A stretch of DNA of 64,000 bases, taken from positions 124,001 to 188,000 of the forward strand of contig NZ_RPDH01000003.1 in the NCBI RefSeq assembly GCF_003813775.1. Direction: 5' to 3'. The position numbers were made by a program, and so were the translations under genes. This document shows, piece after piece, positions 1-9,035 of this stretch (the first letter of the stretch is position 1; every line of letters starts with the position of its first letter). The notes below the pieces were generated by a model, which made no database searches, was not told where the DNA came from, and saw only the letters and a list, made by a program, of their open reading frames with translations. The stretch is from Chitinophaga lutea (GTDB taxonomy: Bacteria; Bacteroidota; Bacteroidia; Chitinophagales; Chitinophagaceae).

Positions 1-2
1 CG

Positions 3-1118
3 CAGCTGATAGAAGACCAGGTGACCTACCCGCTGGTGACCAACCTCCAGGGCCTGCCCCGCATCAAATACGTGCGCGGCTCCTCCATGTTCGGCATGAG
101 TTTCATCTACGTGATTTTTGAAGACGACGTGGATGTGTACTGGGCCCGTGAAAGAGTGCTCGAAAGGCTGAGCACCGTATCCAGCACCCTGCCGGATGGC
201 GTTACGCCGCAACTGGGCCCCGACGGCACCGGCGTGGGCCACATCCTCTGGTATACGCTCGATGCGCCGCAGATGGACCTCGGCGAGCAGCGGGCCCTGC
301 AGGACTGGTACATCAAATTCGCCCTCCAGAACGTGCCGGGCGTGAGCGAGATCGCTTCCTTCGGCGGGTTCCAGAAACAATACCAGATCACGGTCGACCC
401 GAATAAACTGCTCTATTACCGCCTCACCGTACCGCAGGTCATCAATGCCATCCGCACGAACAACAACGAGTCGGGCGGCCGGAAATTCGAACTGAGCGAT
501 ATCGGGTATATCATCAAAACATCCGGGTATTTAAAATCCACCGAAGAGATCGCCAACATCCCCGTGGCCAACCAGAACAGCATTCCCGTACGGGTGGCCG
601 ACGTGGCCACCGTGCAGATGACGGGCGAAACGCGCCTCGGCATCTTCGACCAGGACGGTAAAGGCGAACGCGTGGGCGGTATCGTGGTGATGCGGTACGG
701 CGAAAATGCCGACGCGGTGATCACCAAAGTGAAAGAACGTATGAAGGAAGTGTCCAAAGGCCTGCCGGAAGGCGTGAAGTTCGATATCGTGTACGATCGC
801 GGCGAGCTGATCAGGGAATCGGTGGCTTCCATCAAAAACACGCTGATCGAAGAAATGATCGTGGTGTCGCTCGTGGTGATCGTATTCCTCTTTCACTGGC
901 GCAGCGCACTGAGCATCATCATCCAGATCCCCATCACCATCGCCGCCAGCTTCATTTTACTGAACGCCTTCGGCATCTCTTCCAATATCATGTCGCTCAC
1001 CGGTATCGCGCTCGCCATCGGGGTGATCGTCGACAACGGGATTATCATGAGCGAAAACGCTTATAAACACCTGGCCGAACGCTACGCGCTGTGGCAGGAA
1101 CAACAAAAAACGCAATAA
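3..1118 (+). CDS. cusA: Heavy-metal RND efflux permease (CusA type), N-terminal part, cut by window edge
   Basis: This is the inner-membrane proton-driven pump of a CusCBA-type system that expels monovalent copper or silver across both membranes. The reading frame is open to the left edge (residues QLIEDQ precede the first possible start at 21), so the true start lies outside the window. The visible part covers the porter region of the first half and the start of the membrane bundle, with hydrophobic helices around 840-1060 and the family-typical segment ending GVIVDNGIIMSENA. It stops at TAA 1116-1118, in the cytoplasmic loop after the fourth helix. The rest of the protein continues in the +1 frame from 1120. 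Together the two parts align along the CusA family, so this is one gene split by a frameshift or a natural split. Family assignment is secure; metal specificity is inferred from the operon. Confidence 0.85.
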   Translation, partial: QLIEDQVTYPLVTNLQGLPRIKYVRGSSMFGMSFIYVIFEDDVDVYWARERVLERLSTVSSTLPDGVTPQLGPDGTGVGHILWYTLDAPQMDLGEQRALQDWYIKFALQNVPGVSEIASFGGFQKQYQITVDPNKLLYYRLTVPQVINAIRTNNNESGGRKFELSDIGYIIKTSGYLKSTEEIANIPVANQNSIPVRVADVATVQMTGETRLGIFDQDGKGERVGGIVVMRYGENADAVITKVKERMKEVSKGLPEGVKFDIVYDRGELIRESVASIKNTLIEEMIVVSLVVIVFLFHWRSALSIIIQIPITIAASFILLNAFGISSNIMSLTGIALAIGVIVDNGIIMSENAYKHLAERYALWQEQQKTQ

Positions 1119-1119
1119 C

Positions 1120-3054
1120 ATGAAATGGTTCAGGAACATATTTAAAAAACCGCCGCAGTGGATCAGCGAAGAAGAGCGCCTGAAAGTGATTGAAGGGGCC
1201 AGCAAGCAGGTGTCGCGCGGCGTGTTTTTCGCCACCATCATCATCATCACGTCTTTCCTGCCGGTATTCATGCTTACCGGGCAGGAGGGCAAACTGTTTC
1301 ACCCGCTGGCTTTCACCAAAACGTTCATCATGATCGTGGACGCCTTGCTGGTGCTCACGCTGGCGCCGGTGCTCATTTCATTTTTCATGAAAGGGAAGTT
1401 CCGGCCAGACAATGCCAACCCGGTGAACCGCTTCCTCGAAAAAATATACGAGCCCATTATCCGCACGGTGCTGAAGTGGCGGAAAACCACCATCGCCATC
1501 AACATCCTGGCGCTGGTGATCACCATCCCCCTGCTGAAAAGTCTCGGCAGCGAATTCATGCCGCCGCTCGACGAACAGAGCATCCTGTTCATGCCCGTGA
1601 CCCTGCCCGACGTATCGAACGCGGAAGCGAAACGTATTCTGCAGGTGCAGGACAAGATCATCCGCAGCGTGCCCGAAGTGGAAAAGGTGCTGGGCAAAGC
1701 AGGGCGGGCCAGTACGGCTACGGACAATTCGCCCATCAGCATGATCGAAACCATCATCATGCTCAAACCGGCATCCGAATGGCGCGAAGGCATCACCAAA
1801 AAAGACATCATCAACGAGCTGGATGCGAAACTCCAGATCCCCGGCGTGGTGAACGGGTGGACGCAGCCCATCATCAACCGCATCAACATGCTGGCCACCG
1901 GCATCCGTACGGATGTGGGCGTGAAAGTGTACGGGCAGAACCTCGATACCATCGCCGCAGTGTCTGAGCGCGTGAAGCAGGCGCTGGAAGGCACGGCGGG
2001 CATCGCCGACCTGTACGTGGAGCCGGTGACGGGCGGTAAATATCTCAACATCGCCGTCCGCCGCGCGGACCTGGCGCGTTACGGGCTGAATGTGGACGAC
2101 GTGAACCAGACGGTGGAAACCGCGCTGGGCGGTGCGCCCATCGGCAACACCATCGAAGGCCGGCAGCGTTTTTCGATCAGCGTGCGGCTGGCGCAGGATT
2201 ACCGCAACAGCGTGGAGCGTATCCGCCGCATCCCGGTGATGTCGCCGGCCATGGGGGAGGTGCCGCTGTCGGCCGTGGCTGATGTGGAATTTGAGAACGG
2301 TCCCCCCATGATCACTTCCGAAAACGCCATGCTGCGCGGGGCCGTGCTGTTCAACGTGCGCGACCGCGACCTCGGCAGTACCGTCAAAGAGGCGGTGGAC
2401 AAGATGAACCAGGCCAGCGGCATTCTGCCGGCCGGTTATTACCTCGAATGGAGCGGGCAATATGAAAACCTCATCCGCGGGCAGCAAACCCTGATGTGGA
2501 TTGCGCCGGTGGTGCTGGTGATCATCTTTTTCTCCCTGTATTTCGCATTTCATTCCATCCGCGAAGCTTTCCTGAGCCTCATCACCGTACCCTTCGCCCT
2601 GATCGGCGGCGCGTACCTGATCTGGTTCTGGGGCGTCAACCTGTCGGTAGCCGTGGCGGTGGGATTCATCGCCCTGTTCGGGATAGCCGTGGAAACGGGC
2701 ATCGTGATGGTGATTTACCTCAACGATGCGATGCAGCAGCTGGTGAAGCTGAAAGGCAATTCGGCGGCCACCATTACCCGCGACGATCTCAGGGAATATG
2801 TCATTCACGGCGCGGCGAAACGCCTGCGGCCCAAACTGATGACGGTGTGCGTGTCGCTCTTCGGCCTGGTGCCGGTGCTCTGGGCAACCGGCGTGGGCAC
2901 GGACGTGATGAAACCCATCGTATTGCCGATGATCGGCGGGGTGCTGACATCCTCTACCCACATCCTGCTGGTGACGCCGCTCATCTTTTTAATGACGAAG
3001 GAATATGAATTACGCAAGTACGGTAAACTTGAAATACATGAAACGAATCACTAA
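1120..3054 (+). CDS. cusA: Heavy-metal RND efflux permease (CusA type), C-terminal part
   Basis: The 644 residues continue the upstream ORF. Residues around 25-50 (ISEEERLKVIEGASKQV) correspond to the loop that enters helix 5, followed by LTGQEGKLFHPLAFTKT, a classic HAE/HME-RND signature. The second porter region then leads to the last membrane helices, with LMTVCVSLFGLVPVLWATG near the end. Only one base separates the upstream TAA from this ATG. A one-base change in the A6 tract at 1105-1110 would join both parts. The extra basic linker at the start (MKWFRNIFKK) could be either a real N-terminus or coding sequence of the fused form. The end overlaps the next gene by 17 bp when that gene starts at 3038. 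Whether two half-pumps are made and assemble cannot be told from sequence. Confidence 0.85.
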   Translation: MKWFRNIFKKPPQWISEEERLKVIEGASKQVSRGVFFATIIIITSFLPVFMLTGQEGKLFHPLAFTKTFIMIVDALLVLTLAPVLISFFMKGKFRPDNANPVNRFLEKIYEPIIRTVLKWRKTTIAINILALVITIPLLKSLGSEFMPPLDEQSILFMPVTLPDVSNAEAKRILQVQDKIIRSVPEVEKVLGKAGRASTATDNSPISMIETIIMLKPASEWREGITKKDIINELDAKLQIPGVVNGWTQPIINRINMLATGIRTDVGVKVYGQNLDTIAAVSERVKQALEGTAGIADLYVEPVTGGKYLNIAVRRADLARYGLNVDDVNQTVETALGGAPIGNTIEGRQRFSISVRLAQDYRNSVERIRRIPVMSPAMGEVPLSAVADVEFENGPPMITSENAMLRGAVLFNVRDRDLGSTVKEAVDKMNQASGILPAGYYLEWSGQYENLIRGQQTLMWIAPVVLVIIFFSLYFAFHSIREAFLSLITVPFALIGGAYLIWFWGVNLSVAVAVGFIALFGIAVETGIVMVIYLNDAMQQLVKLKGNSAATITRDDLREYVIHGAAKRLRPKLMTVCVSLFGLVPVLWATGVGTDVMKPIVLPMIGGVLTSSTHILLVTPLIFLMTKEYELRKYGKLEIHETNH

Positions 3055-4291
3055 ATATATCCCGCTGCTCCTGTTGCTGCTGCCGGGCATCGGCCGGGCG
3101 CAGGAAGCGCCGGTGCTGCCGCTCGACACGGTGCTGCAGCGGATCGATCGCAACAACATCCTGCTGCAGTCGTACCAGCTGAAAGCGGAAAGCTTCCGTT
3201 ACAACGCCGATGCCGCCACCGCCTGGATGGCGCCGATGGTGGGCGTGGGCACTTTTATGACGCCTTACTCCAGGAAAATGGTGATGGACGACCGCGACAA
3301 AGGCAGCCTGATGCTCCAGATCGAACAGGACATTCCCAACCCGGCGAAACTGCAGGCCAAAAAACGGTACATCGCCTCGCAGGGCGATGTGGAACGCGCC
3401 GGCCGCGCCGTAACGCTCAACGATTTCAGGGCGCAGGCCAAACGCCTTTATTACAACTGGCTCGTGGCGCGGCAGCGCATAGCCGTACTGGAAGAGAACG
3501 ACAAGATCATGCGCACCATGAAGAAGATCGAAGAGGTGCGCTACCCGTACAACCAATCGCAGCTGGGCGGCGTATTCAAAGCGAACGCCAAAATAGAGGA
3601 GAACGCGAACATGGTGCGCATGCAGGAAGGCACCATCGCCAAAGCCCGCGCCTGGCTCAACAGCCTGATGAACATGCCCGGCAATACGCCGTTTGAAATA
3701 GACAGCATGCTGGTGCCGGCATTCGACGCAGCGGCTTCTTACGATACCGCCGCATTGGCCACCGTGCGGAAAGACGTGTTCAAAATGGATGCGACCATCC
3801 GTTCGATGCAGCTGAACATCACCAGCATGCAGCGCGAAAAGAAACCCGATTTCCGGATCCGCTTCGATCATATGCGGCCGCTGGGCGATATGATGCCCAA
3901 GGCTTACAGCGCCATGGGCATGGTCAGCATTCCCATCGCGCCCTGGTCGTCGAAGATGTACAAATCCGGCATCAAAGCCATGCAGTACGATATACAGGCC
4001 ATGGAAAAGGAAAGGGCCGCCATGCTGCAGGAAACGCAGGGCATGCTGTACGGGATGCAGTATGAAATACAAACCATGCAGCGCCGGGTGACGGCCATGG
4101 AAGAAAAGATCATCCCTTCGCTGCGGCAAACGCTCGACGCGGGCTTCCTGAACTACCAGGAAAACAAACTCGCCCTGCCGAACGTCATCGACGCGTGGGA
4201 GGCACTCACCATGATGCAGCTGAACGTGCTGGATGAAAAACTGAAACTCTACGAAATGATCGTCGACTATGAGAAAGAATTATATCGTTAG
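3038..4291 (+). CDS. TolC/CusC-type outer-membrane efflux channel
   Basis: The protein is the outer-membrane exit duct of the tripartite metal pump. I chose the start at 3038 rather than 3005 because it begins a clean signal peptide (MKRITKYIP, then a run of leucines, ending GRAQ). The mature part is about 395 residues of long amphipathic helices with repeated Gln, Met and Ala (for example ERAAMLQETQGM and QTMQRRVTAMEEK), as in the periplasmic coiled-coil barrel of the outer-membrane efflux protein family. Methionine is frequent in the second half, which fits a copper/silver system but is not diagnostic. It overlaps the permease upstream by 17 bp and the adaptor downstream by 23 bp, which indicates one tightly coupled operon. 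Confidence 0.85.
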   Translation: MKRITKYIPLLLLLLPGIGRAQEAPVLPLDTVLQRIDRNNILLQSYQLKAESFRYNADAATAWMAPMVGVGTFMTPYSRKMVMDDRDKGSLMLQIEQDIPNPAKLQAKKRYIASQGDVERAGRAVTLNDFRAQAKRLYYNWLVARQRIAVLEENDKIMRTMKKIEEVRYPYNQSQLGGVFKANAKIEENANMVRMQEGTIAKARAWLNSLMNMPGNTPFEIDSMLVPAFDAAASYDTAALATVRKDVFKMDATIRSMQLNITSMQREKKPDFRIRFDHMRPLGDMMPKAYSAMGMVSIPIAPWSSKMYKSGIKAMQYDIQAMEKERAAMLQETQGMLYGMQYEIQTMQRRVTAMEEKIIPSLRQTLDAGFLNYQENKLALPNVIDAWEALTMMQLNVLDEKLKLYEMIVDYEKELYR

Positions 4292-5456
4292 CATATTGTG
4301 CGGGCTGCTCTTTACGGTAGCCGCCTGCAACACCAAACCCGGCGCTCCTGCGGCCAAGGAAGGTCACCAGGAAGAGCGGGTAGACAGTGCGGTGGCGGCG
4401 CTGGCGCAACCCGTCAACGTACGGGTGGTAACCGATATGCCGGTAGTGACGGGGGAAACGGGCACCCGCATTTTTACGGTCCAGGCCAGCGGCATTGTCG
4501 CATACGATACGCGCAACCAGACCGGCATTGCCAGCAGGGTAGGCGGGCGCATCGAACGGATGCTGATCCGGTACAACTACCAGCCTGTGCAGAAGGGGCA
4601 GCTGATCATGGAGATCTATTCGCCCGATCTCGCTGCCGCGCAACAGGAACTGCTCTTCGTGGCGCAAAAAAGCCCGGAGATGCTGGCGGGCGCCAGGCAA
4701 CGCCTGGTTTTGCTCGGTATGCAACCGGCACAAATCAACAGCGTATTGCAAACAGGAAAGATCATCTATCGTGTGCCGGTATACAGTCCGGCTAGTGGTT
4801 ACATTCTTGAAAAAACGGCGGCAGCCAACGCAGCACCCTCAGCCGCTGCGCCTGCCGTGCCAACCGGCGACGGAATGGGAGAGATGGGTGCGGGAGGAAG
4901 CAGTGCCGCGCCCGCTCCCGCCGCGCCTGCAGCCAGCCCTGTGATGCTGCGGGAAGGCCAGTACGTCGGCGCCGGTCAATCGCTGTTCACCATTTACCAG
5001 GCGCATAACCTGGTGGCGGAGTTTTCTTTTCCGTCATCGCAGGCGGCTTATCTGCGGCCAGGCCAGAAATTATTGTTCCACCCCGTGTCGGAAAAAGCGG
5101 CGTTGCGGTCGGGCAACATCGGTTTGATCGAGCCCGTGTTCCGTAACGGGCAGAATTTTACGCTGGCAAGAGTGTACCCGGAAAACAACGCCTTCAGGCC
5201 GGGACAATTGCTCACCGCACACGTGCCCATCGTCTACACATCCGGATGGTGGCTGCCGGAAAAAGCGGTATGGCGCCTCGGCAACAAGGCAGTGGTATTC
5301 CGCAGGGAAAACGGCTCGTTCGTACCGGTAGCGGTGCAGGCGGACGGCGCCGTGCAGGGCATGGTGCGCATCAGTACGGACATCAGCGGATGGCAGTTGG
5401 CCGCCAACGCCGCCTACCTCGTAGACAGTGAAAGTTTTATTAAAACCCAACCGTAA
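4269..5456 (+). CDS. RND periplasmic adaptor lipoprotein (CusB/HlyD family), first copy
   Basis: This is a membrane-fusion adaptor linking the permease to the TolC-like channel. A lipoprotein signal is visible with the lipobox VAAC at residues 17-20. The barrel-sandwich segment follows (GIASRVGGRIERMLI, YQPVQKGQLIMEIYSPDL), then a helical hairpin (AAAQQELLFVAQKSPEM) and the matching C-terminal barrel. A low-complexity Ala/Pro/Gly insert of about 50 residues (DNA 4820-4945) interrupts the second lipoyl half and is unusual. Unlike the next gene it has no Cys-rich metal-binding domain. It overlaps its upstream neighbour by 23 bp, and its stop codon overlaps the next ATG (TAATGG at 5454). Two adaptors in tandem suggest either a mixed hexamer or a division of labour between metal delivery and assembly. 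Confidence 0.85.
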   Translation: MRKNYIVSILCGLLFTVAACNTKPGAPAAKEGHQEERVDSAVAALAQPVNVRVVTDMPVVTGETGTRIFTVQASGIVAYDTRNQTGIASRVGGRIERMLIRYNYQPVQKGQLIMEIYSPDLAAAQQELLFVAQKSPEMLAGARQRLVLLGMQPAQINSVLQTGKIIYRVPVYSPASGYILEKTAAANAAPSAAAPAVPTGDGMGEMGAGGSSAAPAPAAPAASPVMLREGQYVGAGQSLFTIYQAHNLVAEFSFPSSQAAYLRPGQKLLFHPVSEKAALRSGNIGLIEPVFRNGQNFTLARVYPENNAFRPGQLLTAHVPIVYTSGWWLPEKAVWRLGNKAVVFRRENGSFVPVAVQADGAVQGMVRISTDISGWQLAANAAYLVDSESFIKTQP

Positions 5457-6670
5457 TGGAAAGAAAGAAATTCATCAAAGCCATCGCATGGGCCGCCATT
5501 GCACCCGCACTGGTGCTGGCCGCCTGCGGGGGAACAGATAAAAAAACGGCGGATGCGGCGGTGAAGCAAACCTACACCTGCCCCATGCACCCGCAGATCG
5601 TGCAGGATAAACCGGGGACCTGTCCCATTTGCGCGATGGACCTGGTGCCGTTCGATAAAAACAATAAAGATCTGTCGCTGACGCTCGGTGAAAACCAGGT
5701 GGCGCTGGGCAATATCACCACGCTCACGGTGGGCGCGGGCGCGCTGCATAATTTCAAACAGCTCAACGGCCGCCTTGCCATCGACCCGGAAAAAACGGCG
5801 GTGATCTCCAGTCGTGTGCCCGGCCGCATCGAAAAGCTGTACGTCAAGGAAACCGGCGTGGCCGTCAGCAAAGGGCAGCCGTTGTATAAGATCTATTCGG
5901 AACAGCTCGCCTCGCTGCAACAGGAGTACCTGCTGGCCGTAGCGCAGGCTACGCAGTTCCCCGGCGACGCGCGCTTCCAGCAGATCGAAAAGGCGGCGCG
6001 GCAGAAGCTGGTGCTGTATGACCAGTCGGATGCGCAGATCAACCGTTTCGTACAGGCGGGGAAAACCGATCCCTACATCACTTATCCTTCGCCGGTGAGC
6101 GGTGTGGTGGCGGAGCTTTCTGCAGCCGAAGGGCAATACGTGGGTGAGGGCGGCGCCATCATGCGCCTCGAAGGGTATGGGCAGTTATGGGTGGAAGCGG
6201 ACGTGTATCCCGCGGAAGCGGCTGCCATCAGACCCGGGCAATCCGTGAAAGTGATAGTGGCCGGTTGGGAACAGGAACCGCAGCAGATGACGGTGCAGTT
6301 CATCAATCCCGCATTGCAGCCCGGCAGCCAGGTAATGCAGCTGCGGGGTACGGTCGCCAACCCCGGTAACCGCTGGCAGCCCGGTATGCAGGCAAACATC
6401 CTGCTGCCGGCGGGCACGCAGGGCGATGTACTGAGCGTACCGGTGGATGCCGTGATCAGGGATGGTAAGGGCACCCATGTGTGGCTCGAAACCGCCAAAG
6501 GGAAATACGCGCCGCGCATGGTGAAAACGGGAGTGGAGAACTTCGATGCCGTGGAAATCACCAGCGGTCTTAAAAACGGCGATAAAGTGGTGGTGACCGG
6601 AGCTTACCTGCTATACAGCGAATACATCCTAAAAAAAGGCGCCGATCCGATGGCGAATCATAAACATTAA
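5456..6670 (+). CDS. RND periplasmic adaptor lipoprotein with heavy-metal-binding domain (CusB type), second copy
   Basis: The lipobox LAAC lies at residues 21-24. Residues 40-66 form the short heavy-metal-binding domain found fused to CusB-type adaptors, with the pattern YTCPMHPQI...PGTCPIC.MDLVPF. The usual CGM is CAM here. The Cys, His and Met residues are expected to bind copper or silver in the periplasm and pass it to the pump. The remainder is a standard adaptor: barrel-sandwich (VISSRVPGRIEKLYV, GQPLYKIYSEQLASLQQEYL), beta-barrel and membrane-proximal domains to residue 404. It ends with a His-containing tail (MANHKH). It follows the first adaptor without a gap and is 20 bp from the DUF3347 gene. 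The metal-handling assignment is strong; the exact metal is inferred. Confidence 0.88.
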   Translation: MERKKFIKAIAWAAIAPALVLAACGGTDKKTADAAVKQTYTCPMHPQIVQDKPGTCPICAMDLVPFDKNNKDLSLTLGENQVALGNITTLTVGAGALHNFKQLNGRLAIDPEKTAVISSRVPGRIEKLYVKETGVAVSKGQPLYKIYSEQLASLQQEYLLAVAQATQFPGDARFQQIEKAARQKLVLYDQSDAQINRFVQAGKTDPYITYPSPVSGVVAELSAAEGQYVGEGGAIMRLEGYGQLWVEADVYPAEAAAIRPGQSVKVIVAGWEQEPQQMTVQFINPALQPGSQVMQLRGTVANPGNRWQPGMQANILLPAGTQGDVLSVPVDAVIRDGKGTHVWLETAKGKYAPRMVKTGVENFDAVEITSGLKNGDKVVVTGAYLLYSEYILKKGADPMANHKH

Positions 6671-6690
6671 TCAACAATAAACGCATCATC

Positions 6691-7242
6691 ATGAAACAAT
6701 TCCTGAAAGTAACATGTCCCCTGGCTGCGGCGGTACTGCTGGCAGCCTGTGGCGGCAGCGCAACCTCCGAAAAAACAGCCGCCAAAGAAGATCACGCCGG
6801 CCACGATCATGCCGCCGCACCGGCGGCGCCGGCAGCCGTGCAATTGAAAGACGACAAACTGAATGCCGTTTACCAGCATTACGTTCACCTCACCAACGCC
6901 CTCGTGAAAGGTGACGCGGCGGAAGCCAAAATCGCCGGCAATGCCATCGAAACGGGTGCAAAGGAAGTGACCGGCGGGGACAAACTCGCGGCGGATGCGG
7001 CTAAAATCATGGCGGCGGCGGATATCGACGCGCAACGCACGGCGTATTCCTCGTTGAGCAATGAGATGATCGGGCTGGTGAAAAAATCGGGCCTCAGCAG
7101 CGGCGCGCTGTACGTGGATTTCTGCCCGATGGCGATGAACGACAAGGGCGGATACTGGATAAGCGCCTCCAAAGACATCAAAAACCCGTATTTCGGCGAC
7201 GCCATGCTGACCTGCGGGGAAGTGAAGGAAACGGTGCAGTAG
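6691..7242 (+). CDS. DUF3347 lipoprotein with putative copper site
   Basis: The 183-residue protein has a lipobox LAAC (residues 17-20), then a His-rich stretch DHAGHDH (34-40), then a helical DUF3347 domain. The C-terminus has the family hallmark of two cysteines set in CPMAMNDKGGYW and AMLTCGEV, about 25 residues apart, which together with Met and His could form a metal site. DUF3347 proteins commonly sit beside Cus-type efflux genes in Bacteroidota, and this one is the last gene of the efflux operon, 20 bp after the second adaptor. A role as a periplasmic copper carrier or sensor is inference. A candidate terminator follows at 7264. Confidence 0.8.
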   Translation: MKQFLKVTCPLAAAVLLAACGGSATSEKTAAKEDHAGHDHAAAPAAPAAVQLKDDKLNAVYQHYVHLTNALVKGDAAEAKIAGNAIETGAKEVTGGDKLAADAAKIMAAADIDAQRTAYSSLSNEMIGLVKKSGLSSGALYVDFCPMAMNDKGGYWISASKDIKNPYFGDAMLTCGEVKETVQ

Positions 7243-7263
7243 CAGGGTAAGGAGGCCATCCGG

Positions 7264-7295
7264 AAGGCTGCGGGCGGGGGGCCTGCAGCCTTTGT
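7264..7295 (+). terminator. Candidate terminator of the metal efflux operon
   Basis: An 8-bp perfect stem pairs AAGGCTGC (7264-7271) with GCAGCCTT (7285-7292) around a 13-nt G-rich loop. The following bases TTGTTATTT are T-rich but interrupted. It sits 20 bp after the stop codon of the last operon gene. Confidence 0.5.
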
Positions 7296-7352
7296 TATTT
7301 GGATTATTAGCAGCGAAATGATAATTTAACCGTTCGCTTAAACACGAACATC

Positions 7353-8216
7353 ATGCTACAGAGATTCAGAATTTGCCTGTATGTGCTATTGAGCATATGC
7401 CTTACCGTACAGGCGCAGAATGGTAAAAAGACACGCCTGTTCATCATCGGCAACAGTTTTTCCGGTAACGCGGCAAGCTTCCTGCCCCAGCTGGCGAAAG
7501 AAGGCGGCATCGACCTCGAGATCGGCCGCGCGGAACTGGGCGGTTGTTCACTGGAACGCCACTGGAAACTGGCCGAAGCGGATGAAAAAGCCTATAAAGG
7601 AAAATCGCTGCGCGAAATGCTGGGCGAAGGCAGCTGGGACATGGTCACCATCCAGCAGTATTCCCTGCTCTCCGGCGACCCGGCTACTTATCAACCTTAT
7701 GCGCGCCAGCTGGTGGCATTGATCAAATCCCTTCAGCCGAAAGCAAAAATCTATATCCATCAAACCTGGGCTTACCGCAACGATGCGGAAGCATTCGGGA
7801 AAATAAAAGGAGAGGAGCGAGCTAAAACCGCTCAGGAGATGCACCGTCATGTAAGGGCCGCCTATCACCGGATCGCCAAAGAACTGGGCCTGACGGTTAT
7901 CCCTACCGGCGATGCCTTCCGGGCGATGGACGACGACAAAACATGGGGCTACAAAAGAGATGCGGCCTATGATTTTGCAACGCCCAAACCGCCGCAACTG
8001 CCCGACCAGACCAACTCCCTGCACGTCGGTTACAAATGGAACAACGACAAACTCACTTTCGACGCCAACCACGCGAATACGGCCGGTTGTTACCTCGGTT
8101 CACTGGTATGGTACCGTACGCTGCTGGGAGGGAATGTGAAAGAAGTGAAGTTCAAGCCCGTGCCGGTTTCGGATGCGATGGCCGCGGAATTCAGGAAAGT
8201 AGTGGCCGCCCTGTAA
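7353..8216 (+). CDS. Secreted SGNH/DUF4886-type hydrolase
   Basis: A signal peptide (residues 1-22, ending VQAQ) precedes a 265-residue domain. The opening LFIIGNSFSGNAA is block I of SGNH/GDSL-like hydrolases with Ser as probable nucleophile, and TFDANHANTAGCYLGSLVWY near the end supplies the block V region with the catalytic Asp/His. Spacing and the WDMVTIQQYS segment match the DUF4886 subfamily. The substrate is unknown; relatives are often found in carbohydrate-degradation settings and may remove acyl groups. The gene stands alone between two terminators and has no operon partner. Confidence 0.75.
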   Translation: MLQRFRICLYVLLSICLTVQAQNGKKTRLFIIGNSFSGNAASFLPQLAKEGGIDLEIGRAELGGCSLERHWKLAEADEKAYKGKSLREMLGEGSWDMVTIQQYSLLSGDPATYQPYARQLVALIKSLQPKAKIYIHQTWAYRNDAEAFGKIKGEERAKTAQEMHRHVRAAYHRIAKELGLTVIPTGDAFRAMDDDKTWGYKRDAAYDFATPKPPQLPDQTNSLHVGYKWNNDKLTFDANHANTAGCYLGSLVWYRTLLGGNVKEVKFKPVPVSDAMAAEFRKVVAAL

Positions 8217-8231
8217 CGGACGGCATGCGAT

Positions 8232-8268
8232 AAAAAAAGGCGGGAGCACATATGCTCCCGCCTTTTTT
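8232..8268. terminator. Bidirectional intrinsic terminator between convergent genes
   Basis: A perfect 10-bp stem GGCGGGAGCA (8239-8248) / TGCTCCCGCC (8253-8262) with a 4-nt loop is flanked by seven A on the left and six T on the right, so it can end transcripts from both sides: the hydrolase (+) and the DUF4197 gene (-). Confidence 0.9.
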
Positions 8269-8269
8269 G

Positions 8270-8992
8270 TTATCTCGTTTGTGCCAGCGAACTGCCGAAC
8301 ACGGTCTTTAATAATTCGGTTACACGGGCCGCAGGGTCGCGGCGGATTTTTTGCTCTTCCAGCCCCACTTCATGGAAAATACCGCTGATGGCTCTTTCCG
8401 TGACATATGCCGTCAGGTCCGTATTCACGGGCTTGGATGAAAACCGGTTGTACACGGTAAACACGTCCGCCCAGTATTTGGTGGCGTCCACTTTTTTCAG
8501 CGCCGCGCTGATCACCGGCTGGAAGGCAGTGGTGAGCGCCGAAGTGGTTTTCTGTTTGAAATAATTGGTGGCGGCGAAATCGCCCCCGCGAAGAATGCCG
8601 ATGGCATCGGTGATGCTCATCTGCCGGATGGCGTTGATGAAGATGGGCGCCGCGGATTTGGCCGCTTCTTCCGCGCCGCGGTTCATGGCGAGAATGGCTT
8701 TGTCGACCACATTGCCCAATCCCACGCTGCGCAGGGTATTCTCTACTTTCTGCGCTTCCGGCGGCATCAGGATCTTCAGCACGGCATTCGCAAAAAAGCC
8801 GTTCGGCGCAGAGAGGCGGTTAGCAGTGTTCTGGGTACCGATGGTAAGCGCTTCTTTCAACCCGGATGCGATCTGGAAACTGTTCGGCTGCCCGCTTGTA
8901 GTAGTGGGCAGGTTGTTGATGATCTGCTGGGTGGTTTCACAACCGCTAAGCACGATGATGGATAAAAAGCTGGCAAAACAAATGCGTCTCAT
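8270..8992 (-). CDS. DUF4197 family lipoprotein
   Basis: I prefer the start at 8992 (MRRICFASF) over the one at 9013 because it gives a normal lipoprotein signal with lipobox VLSGC. The mature 220-residue part is alpha-helical and rich in Ala. It contains the family segments LKEALTIGTQNTANRLS, DAIGILRGGDFAATNYF and the C-terminal KIRRDPAARVTELLKTVFG, all typical of DUF4197. Members are widespread cell-envelope proteins of unknown function. It lies alone on the minus strand, downstream of the methyltransferase gene with a 43-bp gap, and may be cotranscribed with it. Confidence 0.8.
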   Translation of the reverse strand: MRRICFASFLSIIVLSGCETTQQIINNLPTTTSGQPNSFQIASGLKEALTIGTQNTANRLSAPNGFFANAVLKILMPPEAQKVENTLRSVGLGNVVDKAILAMNRGAEEAAKSAAPIFINAIRQMSITDAIGILRGGDFAATNYFKQKTTSALTTAFQPVISAALKKVDATKYWADVFTVYNRFSSKPVNTDLTAYVTERAISGIFHEVGLEEQKIRRDPAARVTELLKTVFGSSLAQTR

Positions 8993-9035
8993 GACAGGTG
9001 TATTTTGGTGCAAATATATAAACTGGCGTTAAACG

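Noticed and set aside
1105..1111. A AAAAAC heptamer in the CusA gene as a -1 programmed frameshift site
   Set aside because: The downstream half is in the +1 (or -2) frame and the heptamer is out of register with the zero-frame codons, so a classical -1 slip would not join the parts.
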